Assembly (NCBI RefSeq): GCF_020567425.1
Contig: NZ_JAJCVJ010000002.1
Location: forward strand, 847,068 to 911,067
Reading direction: 5' to 3'
Source: Salinirubrum litoreum
Lineage (GTDB): Archaea; Halobacteriota; Halobacteria; Halobacteriales; Haloferacaceae
Length of the DNA: 64,000 nucleotides
Positions 1 through 8,042 of this stretch are shown in pieces. The translations under genes and the position numbers were made by a program. The stretch's first letter is position 1. Every line of letters starts with the position of its first letter. The notes beneath the pieces were generated by a model. That model saw only the letters and a list, made by a program, of their open reading frames with translations. It was not told where the DNA came from and ran no database searches.

Positions 1-568
1 GGGAGTCGGGGCTGTCGGAGACCACGACGATCCGCTCCTCGCTCGGCGAGTAGTAGCCCCCGACCGACGTGCCCGTGTTGGTGTTCTGGGTCTCGATGGA
101 GTCGGTGGACTCGTTGATCATGAACAGGGCTTCGAACTTCACGTTGTCGAACAGCCGTCTGTTCTCGGGGGTCGTGCTGTTCGACTGCTGGGCGCGGAAC
201 TCCTCGCGGGGGACGATCTCGACCGGGACCGACTGCTCGAACTCCAGCCCACGGACGTACTCGACGCGGGCCATCGACCGGTTGACGACCTTCGCCAGTT
301 CCTCGTCGTTCAGCCCGTCGTCCTGTTCCACGTCGATGGACTCGTTGTACCAGTAGCCGCCCTCCCAGCCGAGGGTGTCGGACTCGGGGTCCGAGAAGTC
401 GGGGGGCGGACTCGTCACGCCCTCGCTCCCGTTCGTCGGGGTCGGGGCCGGCGTGTCGGCGTCGTCACCGCCACCGACGAGGGGGTCGTCGGAGTCGGTG
501 GGGACGACGCCGGCACAGCCAGAGAGGACGACGAGTGCGGCGACCAGTAGCACGGCGACAGTTCGCAT
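1..568 (-). CDS. Surface lipoprotein, C-terminus beyond window edge
   Basis: About 189 residues are visible and the gene runs off the left edge. The N-terminus is a short hydrophobic signal ending in a lipobox (LSGC, Cys18), followed by a D/T/P-rich linker, so it is probably exported and lipid-anchored on the outer face of the membrane. The visible part of the mature protein is acidic and contains a segment with E-x-x-Y-V-R-G-L-E-F spacing. It resembles the haloarchaeal Hvo_1808-type surface proteins, but this is from memory and only moderately secure. No catalytic motif is visible in the part present. The start is the ATG at 568-566, which places the lipobox correctly. Confidence 0.75.
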   Translation of the reverse strand, partial: MRTVAVLLVAALVVLSGCAGVVPTDSDDPLVGGGDDADTPAPTPTNGSEGVTSPPPDFSDPESDTLGWEGGYWYNESIDVEQDDGLNDEELAKVVNRSMARVEYVRGLEFEQSVPVEIVPREEFRAQQSNSTTPENRRLFDNVKFEALFMINESTDSIETQNTNTGTSVGGYYSPSEERIVVVSDSPDS

Positions 569-676
569 ACTCGGGCATGGGACCGCGTGAACAAAAACGG
601 TGGCACTGCGGGACTCACCGGGCGGGACGCTCGCCCCCGACCGACCGTTTTTGCCGACCGCGACCGAACGGCCGGT

Positions 677-1246
677 ATGTACGATCCCGACAGCACCGCG
701 GTCGTCGTCGTGGACATGCAGCACGGCTTCTGCCACCCGGACGGGAGTCTCTACGCCCCGGCCAGCGAGCGTGCCATCCAGCCGGTGAATCAGCTCGTCT
801 CGCGGGCCAGAGACGCCGGCGCGTCGTTCGTCTACACCCGCGACGTCCACCCGCCCGAGCAGTTCGAGGACGCCCACTACTACGACGAGTTCGAGCGCTG
901 GGGCGAACACGTCCTCGAAGACTCGTGGGAGGCGGAACTCCACGCGGACCTCGACGTGCGCGACGAGGACCACGTCGTCACCAAGCACACCTACGACGCC
1001 TTCTACCGGACCGATCTGGAGGGGTATCTCGACACGCACGGGATCGACGACCTCCTGCTCTGCGGCACGCTCGCAAACGTCTGTGTCCTGCACACCGCCG
1101 GAAGCGCCGGTCTGCGCGACTACCGGCCCGTGCTCGTGGAAGACGCACTCGGGTACATCGAGGAGGACCACAGGGAGTACGCGGTCGACCACGCCGACTG
1201 GTTGTTCGGCGAGGTGACGACCCGCGAGGAGGTGGAGTTCGCGTGA
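677..1246 (+). CDS. Isochorismatase-family cysteine hydrolase
   Basis: A 189-residue cytoplasmic hydrolase of the isochorismatase/nicotinamidase fold. The expected catalytic triad is visible: Asp13 in VVVVDMQ, Lys103 in VTKHTYDAF, and the nucleophile Cys136 in CGTLANVCVLHTA. Family members hydrolyse isochorismate, nicotinamide, ureidoacrylate and similar amides or vinyl ethers; the substrate here cannot be chosen from sequence. The ATG at 677 is preferred over an upstream in-frame start because a T-rich TATA-like stretch (cgtttttgcc, 647-656) lies 20-30 bases upstream and homology begins just after this ATG. It is the first gene of a tightly overlapping three-gene cluster; its stop overlaps the GTG start of the next gene. 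Confidence 0.9.
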   Translation: MYDPDSTAVVVVDMQHGFCHPDGSLYAPASERAIQPVNQLVSRARDAGASFVYTRDVHPPEQFEDAHYYDEFERWGEHVLEDSWEAELHADLDVRDEDHVVTKHTYDAFYRTDLEGYLDTHGIDDLLLCGTLANVCVLHTAGSAGLRDYRPVLVEDALGYIEEDHREYAVDHADWLFGEVTTREEVEFA

Positions 1247-1398
1247 GTCGAGACGGGGAATCGAAGGAGGCGAACGCGGGCGAGGTGAACTCGGACGACA
1301 CACCGCCGACGTGGGCCGACCTGTTCGCTCGCGGCGGAGCGGTCGGGGCGAGTGAGACCGAGATCCGCGAGACCCTCCGGAGTCGCCGCGATGCGTGA
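1243..1398 (+). CDS. Small hypothetical acidic protein (51 aa)
   Basis: A GTG-started 51-residue frame that overlaps the isochorismatase stop (GTGA) and runs into the following gene. The first half is disordered-looking and acidic. The second half (TWADLFARGGAV, then E-T-E-I-R-E-T-L-R-S-R) looks like a short amphipathic helical pair. The start-stop overlaps at both ends suggest translational coupling. I do not recognise the family. Support comes from placement and composition rather than homology. Confidence 0.6.
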   Translation: MSRDGESKEANAGEVNSDDTPPTWADLFARGGAVGASETEIRETLRSRRDA

Positions 1399-1996
1399 CC
1401 TGTCGCCCTCGCCGGTCGGCACCGCCGACCGGCGACCAGTGGATCACAGCGAGGGTGACCACCAGCGAACACGCGCCGACGCACCCCCGCAGGGGTCGGC
1501 GAGGGCCGACGGCGGTCGGCCCGAGCCGAGTCCAGCACGAATCGTGGCGGACGCCGACGTGCTGGCCTGCGACCTGTTGGTCGACGGCGACGCCCGGCGT
1601 GCGTTGGATCACGTCCGGTCGCACTCGTGGGTGACACTCGTCGCCAGCGACCACCTGCTGGACGAGGCCGAGGCGGTGATCCGCGATCTGGCGAGCGAGA
1701 CCGACCCCGACCTCGCCGCCGACTGGCGGGCGAAGATCGAGACCCTGCGCGAACCGGTCGATCACCCCGCCGGCGACCACCCGGCGCTGGCGTCGGCGTA
1801 CGCCGGCGGGGCGATGCACCTCCTGTCGTTCGACGAGGGGCTGGGGAGTGCCGGCGCGGGGATGGCCCTGCGGAAACACGTCCCGGTCAGCGTCCGGCCG
1901 CCGGACGCCTTCGCGGCCCTGTTCTCCGCCGAGAGCCTCTACCCCGAGGTCGTCGGTGGGGAGTATCCCGGGCCGGACCGCGACCCTCGGGCGTAG
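1391..1996 (+). CDS. PIN-like domain protein (DUF7384-type)
   Basis: A 201-residue protein whose ATG overlaps the preceding stop by eight bases. After about 45 low-complexity residues the sequence IVADADVLACDLL begins what looks like a PIN-type fold: an Asp on the first strand, D-E-A-E in a helix, and a late S-F-D-E-G acidic motif. PIN domains are Mg-dependent ribonucleases or inactive relatives. The domain resembles a haloarchaeal family I recall as DUF7384. The absence of an adjacent antitoxin argues against a VapC toxin. Nuclease function is inferred, not shown. Confidence 0.7.
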   Translation: MRDLSPSPVGTADRRPVDHSEGDHQRTRADAPPQGSARADGGRPEPSPARIVADADVLACDLLVDGDARRALDHVRSHSWVTLVASDHLLDEAEAVIRDLASETDPDLAADWRAKIETLREPVDHPAGDHPALASAYAGGAMHLLSFDEGLGSAGAGMALRKHVPVSVRPPDAFAALFSAESLYPEVVGGEYPGPDRDPRA

Positions 1997-2075
1997 GCGG
2001 TCGGCGGTCACGACTCGGCCGACGATCCCGACCGACCGCCGAAAGACAGTTCTCCCGTGGGTGTGACTCTCGGGT

Positions 2076-2921
2076 ATGCGAATCGCGGTACCCAACAAGG
2101 GTCGGCTCCACGACCCGTCGGTCGATCTGCTCGAACGCGCCGGCCTGCACATCGAGAACGGCGCGGACCGGAAGCTGTACGCCGACACCGTCGACCCGGA
2201 CGTGACGGTGCTGTTCGTCCGGGCGGGCGACATCCCGGAGTACGTCCGGGACGGCGCGGCCGACGTGGGGATCACCGGCCGCGACCAGGTGGCGGAGTCG
2301 GGCGGCGGCCTCACGGAACTGCTCGACCTCGACTACGGGAAGTGCCGACTCGTCCTCGCTGCGCCCGAGGACGGCGACATCGCCAACCCGGCGGACGTCT
2401 CGGGCAAGAAGATCGCCACCGAGTTCCCGGAGATCACCCGGAACTACCTCGACGAGCAGGGGATCGACGCCGAGATCGTGGAGGTAACGGGCGCGACGGA
2501 GTTGACACCACACGTCGAGATGGCCGACGCCATCGTGGACATCACCTCCACCGGGACGACGCTGAAGGTCAACAGACTGGGGATCGTCGACGAGGTGCTC
2601 CAGTCGTCGGTGCGCCTGTACGCCCGCCCGGACGTGACCGACGACCCGAAGGTGACGCAGGTCGAGACGGCCTTCGAGTCGGTGCTGTCCGCCGAGGGCA
2701 AACGGTACCTGATGATGAACGCGCCCGAGTCGCGTCTCGACGACGTCCAGGACGTGATCCCCGGCATGGGCGGCCCGACCGTGATGGACGTGGCCGGCGA
2801 GGACACCGTGGCGGTCCACGCGGTGGTGGACGAGCGTGCGGTGTTCGAGACCATCACCGACCTGAAGGCCGTCGGTGCGAGCGACATCCTCGTGACCGAG
2901 ATCGAGCGACTGGTCGACTGA
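2076..2921 (+). CDS. hisG: ATP phosphoribosyltransferase, long form
   Basis: Catalyses the first committed step of histidine synthesis, joining ATP and PRPP to give phosphoribosyl-ATP. The 281-residue length is that of the long, self-regulated HisG with a C-terminal ACT-like domain (roughly residues 205-281) that binds histidine, so a separate HisZ is not needed. The N-terminus [16 protein letters not shown] and the D-I-T-S-T-G-T-T-L motif that contacts PRPP are clear. It is monocistronic here, 79 bases after the PIN-like gene; no other his genes are nearby, which is usual in haloarchaea. Confidence 0.97.
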   Translation: MRIAVPNKGRLHDPSVDLLERAGLHIENGADRKLYADTVDPDVTVLFVRAGDIPEYVRDGAADVGITGRDQVAESGGGLTELLDLDYGKCRLVLAAPEDGDIANPADVSGKKIATEFPEITRNYLDEQGIDAEIVEVTGATELTPHVEMADAIVDITSTGTTLKVNRLGIVDEVLQSSVRLYARPDVTDDPKVTQVETAFESVLSAEGKRYLMMNAPESRLDDVQDVIPGMGGPTVMDVAGEDTVAVHAVVDERAVFETITDLKAVGASDILVTEIERLVD

Positions 2922-2977
2922 GTGCGCGTGTCGGCCGAGTCGCTCGCCGAGCACGGTGCGACCGGCTGAATCAGTGG

Positions 2978-4138
2978 TCAGGTGTCGTCCGGCCGGCGAT
3001 CGTCGGCGACCTCGGTTGTCGGTGCCGCCGTGTCGTCGCTCGCCACCGATCCCGCTGCCCCCGACTCGTCGGACTCCACCGACTCCAGTGGTTCCGTCTC
3101 GTCGCTCGTCTCCACCGCCTCCTCACTCTCCTCGTCGTGCCACCGCAACGCCGGCGTCCACACCGCCGAATCCAGTCGTACCTCGCCGGTCCGCCAGCGC
3201 ACCCACCACACGGTCAGGAGACTGCCGACGACCATCGCCGACATCCCGATCAGGCCCGCCTCCGGGCCGAACTGCCCGCCGGTCACCAGTTCCGGCCCGG
3301 CCTGCTCGACTTCGATCACCGACACGCCGAGTCCCAACCCACTCACCGGGAAGCCGAAGACGCTCCCCTGGAACAGGTTCCACGTGAAGTGCAGGCCGAT
3401 CGGAATCGCCAACTCGCCGGTCAGCAGGTAGCCCAGCGCGAGGAAGACGCCGGCCAGCGAGATGCTCGCGGTGCTGATCGCGGTCGCGTTCGGGTTCGCG
3501 GCGTGCAGAATCCCGAAGACGACAGAGGAGAGCAGAGTTGCGAAGACGACCGCAGTCCGAGGCGAGATGTTCCGGTAGCCGGCCGTCCCCTCCGCGAGAT
3601 TCGTCAGGAACCAGCCCCGCAGGAGGAGTTCCTCCCGGATGGAGACCCCGACGAACAGGACGACGACGAGCAGCAGTCCGGAGGCGAAGGAGCCACTGGT
3701 GGCGACGAAGAAGCCCGTCACCGTGAGCCACCCGACCGCGAGTTCGAGTCCGAAGATGCCAGCCATCAGGCCCACACCGAGTGCCGCGCCGAAGGCACAG
3801 TCCAGCCACCAGTCGCGGTCGAGGTGGAACCCGAAGTCGCCGAACCACCGGCGGTCCACGAGGCGAGCGACGAGGTAGAGGCCGGCGACCGGAATCGCGG
3901 TCGTGACGAGAGTGCCGCCGATGCCGCCCGCGAGTTCGCTCCCGACCGTCGTCCCGAGCATCGATCCGGAGAGACCGACGAGCAGGCCGACCACGAGAAA
4001 GGCGGCGAAGCCGAAGACCACGAGGACGAGGATGCCGAGGAGGAGTCTGATCGGCGCGCGGGGCCGACGTTCGTCGGCGTTCCAGACGAAGCGGCGGAGT
4101 CCGGGCGAGTCGTCGCTGGCGGCGTCCATGTCGGTCAC
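2978..4138 (-). CDS. CPBP-family intramembrane glutamic endopeptidase
   Basis: A polytopic membrane protein of 386 residues from the GTG at 4138 (an ATG at 4130 is an alternative). The CPBP/Rce1 signature is present: EELLLRGW near residue 170, followed by a histidine in ILHAANPNA and an H-F-T-W-N motif in later helices. These form the active site of type II CAAX prenyl endopeptidases and relatives. About eight hydrophobic segments are seen. The last 80 residues form an acidic cytoplasmic tail rich in D, E, S and T. The natural substrate is unknown; in archaea these proteases are usually not linked to protein prenylation. Confidence 0.9.
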   Translation of the reverse strand: MTDMDAASDDSPGLRRFVWNADERRPRAPIRLLLGILVLVVFGFAAFLVVGLLVGLSGSMLGTTVGSELAGGIGGTLVTTAIPVAGLYLVARLVDRRWFGDFGFHLDRDWWLDCAFGAALGVGLMAGIFGLELAVGWLTVTGFFVATSGSFASGLLLVVVLFVGVSIREELLLRGWFLTNLAEGTAGYRNISPRTAVVFATLLSSVVFGILHAANPNATAISTASISLAGVFLALGYLLTGELAIPIGLHFTWNLFQGSVFGFPVSGLGLGVSVIEVEQAGPELVTGGQFGPEAGLIGMSAMVVGSLLTVWWVRWRTGEVRLDSAVWTPALRWHDEESEEAVETSDETEPLESVESDESGAAGSVASDDTAAPTTEVADDRRPDDT

Positions 4139-4199
4139 GAGAACGCGCGCCGGCTTGAAACACCGGGACGCTGTCCGTCTCGGCGGTCCGTCTGTGCGC

Positions 4200-4574
4200 T
4201 CACCCCGGCGCGCTCAGGATCAGCAGGGCGGTGCCGAACAGCACCACCGCGAGCAGGATCGAGACGACGACGTGGATCAGGAGCACGAACGCCGTCAGCC
4301 GGAGATCACGACCGTAGACGAACTTCAGGACGGTCCCGTCGGCCGCCAGTGCGACCGGGATGGTGACGAACACCGGTAGCTCGAAGGCGACGAAGACGAC
4401 CGCGATGACCGCCGGGACCGGCCCGACGACGAACGCTCGGCGGATCGGCACGTCGCCGAGGACGTTTCTCGCCGCCAGATGCGCCGTGAGAGAGAGGAAC
4501 AGCGCGAGTCCGGCGACCGTGCCGGCGATCTGTGTCGGCGTCGCAGACTGGAGGACGACAGGTGACACGACCAT
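4200..4574 (-). CDS. Small four-helix membrane protein, unknown function
   Basis: A 124-residue protein made almost entirely of four hydrophobic segments separated by short charged loops (for example residues 35-45 and 85-92). The third loop carries A-A-D-G-T-V-L-K-F-V-Y-G-R-D. There is no cysteine or obvious cofactor site. It lies between the CPBP protease and tbp on the same strand with 61 and 39 base gaps. It looks like one of the many conserved haloarchaeal membrane proteins without assigned role; I cannot propose a function. Confidence 0.75.
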   Translation of the reverse strand: MVVSPVVLQSATPTQIAGTVAGLALFLSLTAHLAARNVLGDVPIRRAFVVGPVPAVIAVVFVAFELPVFVTIPVALAADGTVLKFVYGRDLRLTAFVLLIHVVVSILLAVVLFGTALLILSAPG

Positions 4575-4613
4575 GTAGAAAGAACGGAGTCGGGACGGTT
4601 GTAGGTGCCGGAG

Positions 4614-5174
4614 TCAGTCCAGCAGGCCGAGTTCTTCGAGTCGTGAGACGATCTTGTCCACGGCGTGTTCGGCGTCGACCGGCTTCTTCCCGCCGGTGAT
4701 GACGAGTTTACCGGAGCCGAACAGCAGCGCGACGACCTCCGGTTCGTCGAGTCGGTAGACGAGACCGGGGAACTGCTCCGGTTCGTACTCGATGTTCTCC
4801 AGACCGAGGCCGATGGCGATGGCGTTGAGGTTGAGGTTTCGCCCGAGGTCGGCGGAGGTGACGATGTTCTGGACGACGATCTCCGGATCGTCGTCGACGT
4901 TGATCTTCAGTTCGCGGAGTTTGTCGAAGACGATGCGCAGGCTCTCGTGGACGTCGTCGGTCGACTTCGCGCCGGTACAGACGATCTTCCCCGACCGGAA
5001 GATGAGTGCAGCCGACTTCGGGTTCTGGGTCCGGTAGACGAGTCCGGGGAACTGCTCCGGGTCGTAGTCGGCCCCTTCCAGGTCCATGGCCACGCTCTGG
5101 AGGTCGAGTTCCTGACCGATTCCCGTGGAGGCGACGACGTTTTCGATGTTGATGGTCTCCTTGGGGTCTGTCAT
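4614..5174 (-). CDS. tbp: TATA-box-binding protein
   Basis: General archaeal transcription factor that binds the TATA box and recruits TFB and RNA polymerase. The 186 residues consist of two direct repeats of about 90 residues, each with the E-Q-F-P-G-L-V-Y-R signature and an I-x-x-S-G-K-x-V-x-T-G-x-K motif that forms the DNA-binding saddle. The N-terminal and C-terminal extensions are short and acidic. Haloarchaea often carry several tbp genes; this one has full-length repeats and no defects. Its own promoter carries two A/T-rich boxes just upstream. Confidence 0.98.
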   Translation of the reverse strand: MTDPKETINIENVVASTGIGQELDLQSVAMDLEGADYDPEQFPGLVYRTQNPKSAALIFRSGKIVCTGAKSTDDVHESLRIVFDKLRELKINVDDDPEIVVQNIVTSADLGRNLNLNAIAIGLGLENIEYEPEQFPGLVYRLDEPEVVALLFGSGKLVITGGKKPVDAEHAVDKIVSRLEELGLLD

Positions 5175-5189
5175 ATACTGACTTAAGTA

Positions 5190-5209
5190 TCGTATTTAAG
5201 GTTTATAAA
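5190..5209 (-). promoter_or_regulatory. TATA boxes of the tbp promoter
   Basis: Read on the minus strand, the only A/T-rich stretch in the intergenic region holds TTTATAAA followed closely by TTAAATAC, about 18-35 bases upstream of the tbp ATG. This suits a leaderless or nearly leaderless transcript. Two overlapping candidate boxes could allow TBP to influence its own expression, which is an inference. Confidence 0.65.
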
Positions 5210-5369
5210 GGTTGGTGCCGGGGCGCGATAGGTCGGGTTTTCGACGTGTTCACACACCCGGCGATCGCGGCGTCGTCCGGTGGTTTCACCGAGTCGGCCG
5301 GCGACGGCGGGCGTCGAGCGACGAGCGGGTTCGGTAGGCTGATACGCCGGGGCCGACACCCCACACGAC

Positions 5370-6413
5370 GTGTACTTCCTCGAACTCGGCGGCGAGGACG
5401 ACGCCTTCGCCGCGTGTGAGGCCCGGAACGCCGCCGTCGGCGTGGAGCGGGTCGCCCCCGGCGTGGCGACCGCCGGGTCGATCCAGCCTGCCCGCGTCGC
5501 GGGGTTGGCCTACACCCACCGCGTGTCGCGGCTTCTCGCCCGGACCGACGCCTCGGTCGAGAGTGCCCGCGCGGCGCTCCGGGCGGTCGATCTCGGCGTC
5601 GACCGCGAGAGGACGGTCGCAGACGCCGAGTCCACGATCGCGGTTCGCGCACGGGACGTCCACGGCGCGACGGGTGTCAGCACCCGCGAGGCGGAGCGGG
5701 AACTCGGCGCGGTCCTCGTGGATCGCGGCTTCGCGGTCGACCTGGACGATCCGGACCACGAACTCCGGGCGGTGTTCTCGGGTGACACCTGTCTCCTGGG
5801 CTGGCTCGCAGTCGAGAGCGTCCGGGACTACGGCGACCGGAAGCCGACCGACAGGCCGTTTTTCCAGCCCGGCGGGATGGCCCCACTCGACGCGCGGGCG
5901 CTGGCGAACATCGCCGGCGCAGGTCCCGAGACGCGCGTCCTCGATCCGATGTGCGGCACCGGCGGCGTGCTGATCGAGGCGGGCCTGCTGGGTGCGGACG
6001 TGGTCGGATCGGACGCCCAGTGGAAGATGGCCCGTGGGACGCAGACGAATCTCGACGCGTACCTCGGTGGAGGTGACGGGCGTCCGGACAACGACCGCGC
6101 GGTCGGCACCTACGACGTGACACGCGCGGATGCGACCGCCCTCCCCTTTCGTGACGACAGCTTCGACGCGGCAGTGTTCGACGTGCCCTACGGTCGTCAG
6201 TCGAAGGTCGCACGCCACGAGTTGCGCGATCTAGTGTCGGGCGCGCTCTCGGAGGCCCGGCGCGTCGCACCTCGGGCGGTCGTGGTCGCGGACCAGCCAC
6301 TGCGGGAGGTGGCGGTGTCGGTTGGGTGGCGGGTCGAGGAACTGTTCGAGAAGCGAGTTCACGGCTCGCTGACGCGCTACAGTCACGTGTTGACGCGGGA
6401 GTCGGGTGAGTGA
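5370..6413 (+). CDS. tRNA (guanine(10)-N2)-dimethyltransferase, Trm-G10 type
   Basis: SAM-dependent methyltransferase of 347 residues predicted to methylate G10 in tRNA. Residues 1-150 match the THUMP-containing N-terminal half of archaeal Trm11/Trm-G10. The catalytic Rossmann domain starts with the SAM motif DPMCGTGG (192-199). The N6/N2 methyltransferase motif IV reads DVPYG (271-275) rather than the usual DPPYG, a small substitution. GTG start; the protein begins with the expected hydrophobic strand YFLELGGED. A family assignment as a general class I DNA/RNA methyltransferase is secure; the exact tRNA position is inferred. Confidence 0.88.
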   Translation: MYFLELGGEDDAFAACEARNAAVGVERVAPGVATAGSIQPARVAGLAYTHRVSRLLARTDASVESARAALRAVDLGVDRERTVADAESTIAVRARDVHGATGVSTREAERELGAVLVDRGFAVDLDDPDHELRAVFSGDTCLLGWLAVESVRDYGDRKPTDRPFFQPGGMAPLDARALANIAGAGPETRVLDPMCGTGGVLIEAGLLGADVVGSDAQWKMARGTQTNLDAYLGGGDGRPDNDRAVGTYDVTRADATALPFRDDSFDAAVFDVPYGRQSKVARHELRDLVSGALSEARRVAPRAVVVADQPLREVAVSVGWRVEELFEKRVHGSLTRYSHVLTRESGE

Positions 6414-6564
6414 ACGCGGTTGGCTGGGTTGTCTGTGTGAACTCGGTCGATTAGGTTGTCGGAAACTCAGTCGAATGTGATCGTGAGAAGTCGGTTGGTT
6501 CGGCTGTCGAGAACGAGAGGTGAAAGCCCTCCGAAGGTGTGACTTCTGTCGATACGGTCGTGAA
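6414..6564 (+). repeat. Degenerate repeats downstream of the G10 methyltransferase gene
   Basis: From just after the stop codon the sequence is a loose repetition of motifs such as ggtcgattaggttgtc and agtcggttggttcggctgtc, more T-rich than the coding DNA around it, plus a first partial copy of the acgagaggtgaaagcc head of the following element (6512-6528). Similar GGTCG/TCGGTT-rich degenerate sequence precedes the other copies of the element. No gene seen. Confidence 0.5.
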
Positions 6565-6844
6565 CGACGAGAGGTGAAAGCCCCCGCGCTCTCGACCTGC
6601 CGCGACTTGGTGCGCGCCTCAGTCGGTCGAGCCAGCAAGCTGGCTCTCCCGCCCTGCGGTGCTACCGGCGTCGGGGCAGGGTCGAGAGCGCGGCCCCTTT
6701 CAGTCCCACCCGGTGAAATCTGCGACCCATCGTGCAACACCCGGTGGACCAGTCGCTTTCAGCGCGAGTGCCTACCTGGAACCGTCGGCGTGCCTGAAGC
6801 GGCTACACGCCGCCGAAGTGAGCGAGATGAACTCGCGCCAGCCC
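6565..6844 (+). repeat. Structured repeat element, copy 1
   Basis: A non-coding block of about 280 bases, repeated at 31700-31986 (reverse orientation) and in shortened form at 44235-44297. It begins acgacgagaggtgaaagccccc and contains a long imperfect stem: GAAAG (6576-6580) pairs with CTTTC (6697-6701), and the 14-base arm 6584-6597 pairs perfectly with 6680-6693. Inside lies a perfect 8-bp hairpin (6629-6646, GAGCCAGC-AA-GCTGGCTC). The 3' part holds two CACCCGGTG palindromes and ends in gatgaactcgcgccagccc. No intact reading frame is conserved between copies. It occupies the gap after the G10 methyltransferase gene. Confidence 0.75.
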
Positions 6845-6944
6845 ACCCGACTGGTGAGTCTGCTGTCGGCTCTCGTGGTCGGTCCCTGTCGCAGTCGGGT
6901 TCGCTCGCCGGGACGTTTTTCACCGACCCACCGAACCGGAAGGT

Positions 6945-7331
6945 ATGGACGAGATCAGTCTCGCCGTGCCGAAGCCGATCATCGAGTCGTTGCCGGACCC
7001 CGAGGGCGACTCGGCACAGGACATGATCCGGGCGGTCGAGGGCATCGAGAGCCGACTCAACCGCGCGGTCGCCGAGGCCGACAGCGAGAGCGAGGCGGCC
7101 GGCTTCGTCGTGGACGTGCTGGAGCGACTGGAGGACCACCTGGAGCGCTACGACGAGTTCGTCCCGGAACTCCGGGCGTGGGGCCAGTCGCCCATCTACG
7201 CCATCGCGTGGCGCAACCTCCAGGCCGACCTGATCGGCCAACTGTACGAGGTCGACTGGCTCGCGGACCACCTCGACCGCGAGCGCAACGCCCGCCTCGT
7301 CGAGGACGGCATCCGGTTCGGCAAACGGTGA
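6945..7331 (+). CDS. Conserved hypothetical helical protein
   Basis: A 128-residue acidic, probably all-helical cytoplasmic protein (MDEISLAVPKPIIESLPD at the N-terminus, then long E/R/L-rich helices). A W-G-Q-S-P-I-Y-A-I-A-W-R-N-L motif sits near residue 80. No signal, membrane segment or metal motif. A T-rich box (cgtttttcac, around 6915-6924) about 25 bases upstream supports the ATG used. It is followed by the SAMP1 gene on the same strand with its own TATA-like box, so it is probably a separate transcript. Family not recognised. Confidence 0.75.
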   Translation: MDEISLAVPKPIIESLPDPEGDSAQDMIRAVEGIESRLNRAVAEADSESEAAGFVVDVLERLEDHLERYDEFVPELRAWGQSPIYAIAWRNLQADLIGQLYEVDWLADHLDRERNARLVEDGIRFGKR

Positions 7332-7400
7332 CGACGTAGTGGCGACCGGGTCCCCGCCCGACGCCGCACGACTTTTGCCGACACGGGACACAGACCCGGT

Positions 7401-7679
7401 ATGCAACTCGAACTGCGCTTCTTCGCCACCTTCCGGGAGGCGGTCGGCGCGAAGACCGTCGAACGGGAGTTCCCCGACGGGAGTACGGTCGGTGACGTAC
7501 TCGCCGAACTCGAAGCGCGCCACGAGGGTCTCGTCGGCGAACTCCTCGTCGACGGCGACCTCAAGCCGCAGATCAACGTCCTGAAGAACGGCCGTGAGGT
7601 CCTGCACATGGAGGGAATCGAGACCGAACTCGACGACGGCGACCGGCTGAGTGTCTTCCCGCCGGTCGCGGGTGGCTGA
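7401..7679 (+). CDS. samp1: Ubiquitin-like small archaeal modifier protein SAMP1 (MoaD/ThiS fold)
   Basis: A 92-residue beta-grasp protein ending in the di-glycine tail VAGG. SAMPs are adenylated by the E1-like UbaA and conjugated to lysines of target proteins (sampylation); SAMP1 also serves as the sulfur-carrying small subunit of molybdopterin synthase. The N-terminus MQLELRFFATFREAVG and the F-P-P-V-A-G-G end are typical of SAMP1 rather than SAMP2. A TATA-like acttttgcc lies about 25-30 bases upstream. It is the first gene of a three-gene unit (TGATG overlap with the next gene). A matching JAMM desampylase is encoded about 13 kb downstream. Confidence 0.93.
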   Translation: MQLELRFFATFREAVGAKTVEREFPDGSTVGDVLAELEARHEGLVGELLVDGDLKPQINVLKNGREVLHMEGIETELDDGDRLSVFPPVAGG

Positions 7680-8041
7680 TGTCCGGCGATCAGACGGCGG
7701 GGGCGGACGACGACCGAGACGACTGGCCCCACCCGCCGGCCGACGTGCCCGACGACTGGCTCCACCGGGACCGGGCCTTCCGGGGTATCTCGGTGCGACT
7801 CGCGGTTCACTACCTCGGGAACCTCGGCGGGGAGGTCGTCGCGGAGACGGAGAACGACGAGGGCAGACAGACGATCACGGTCGCGGGCGACGGCTGGCGG
7901 GCGAGGCTCTCGTCGGTCGAGGTCGGCGTCGGCCCGACCGTCTCGCTGACCGAAGTACGGATCGCCTTCGCGGGTGACCCGGACGGTCTGGAGGCGTTGC
8001 TCGACCGGTTCGCGCAGAAGGCGATGCGCGCCGGAGGGTAG
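7679..8041 (+). CDS. Hypothetical protein cotranscribed with SAMP1
   Basis: A 120-residue acidic protein whose ATG overlaps the SAMP1 stop (TGATG). It has a disordered D-rich N-terminus, then a compact alpha/beta region (R-A-F-R-G-I-S-V-R-L-A-V-H-Y-L-G-N-L-G-G-E-V-V) ending in a helix with a basic patch. No cysteine or known motif. Position suggests a role tied to SAMP1 or molybdopterin synthesis, but nothing in the sequence proves it. Confidence 0.72.
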   Translation: MSGDQTAGADDDRDDWPHPPADVPDDWLHRDRAFRGISVRLAVHYLGNLGGEVVAETENDEGRQTITVAGDGWRARLSSVEVGVGPTVSLTEVRIAFAGDPDGLEALLDRFAQKAMRAGG

Positions 8042-8042
8042 C

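Noticed and set aside
587-676. N-terminal extension of the isochorismatase-family protein
   Set aside because: The extension crosses the TATA-like box and has no family similarity; the ATG at 677 fits.
2057-4366. 769-residue open frame over hisG and the CPBP gene
   Set aside because: It overlaps two well-supported genes in other frames, is extremely Arg-rich, and has no domain.
6565-6844. TnpB-associated guide RNA scaffold
   Set aside because: No tnpB or tnpA remnant is visible near any of the three copies; kept only as a loose idea in the findings.
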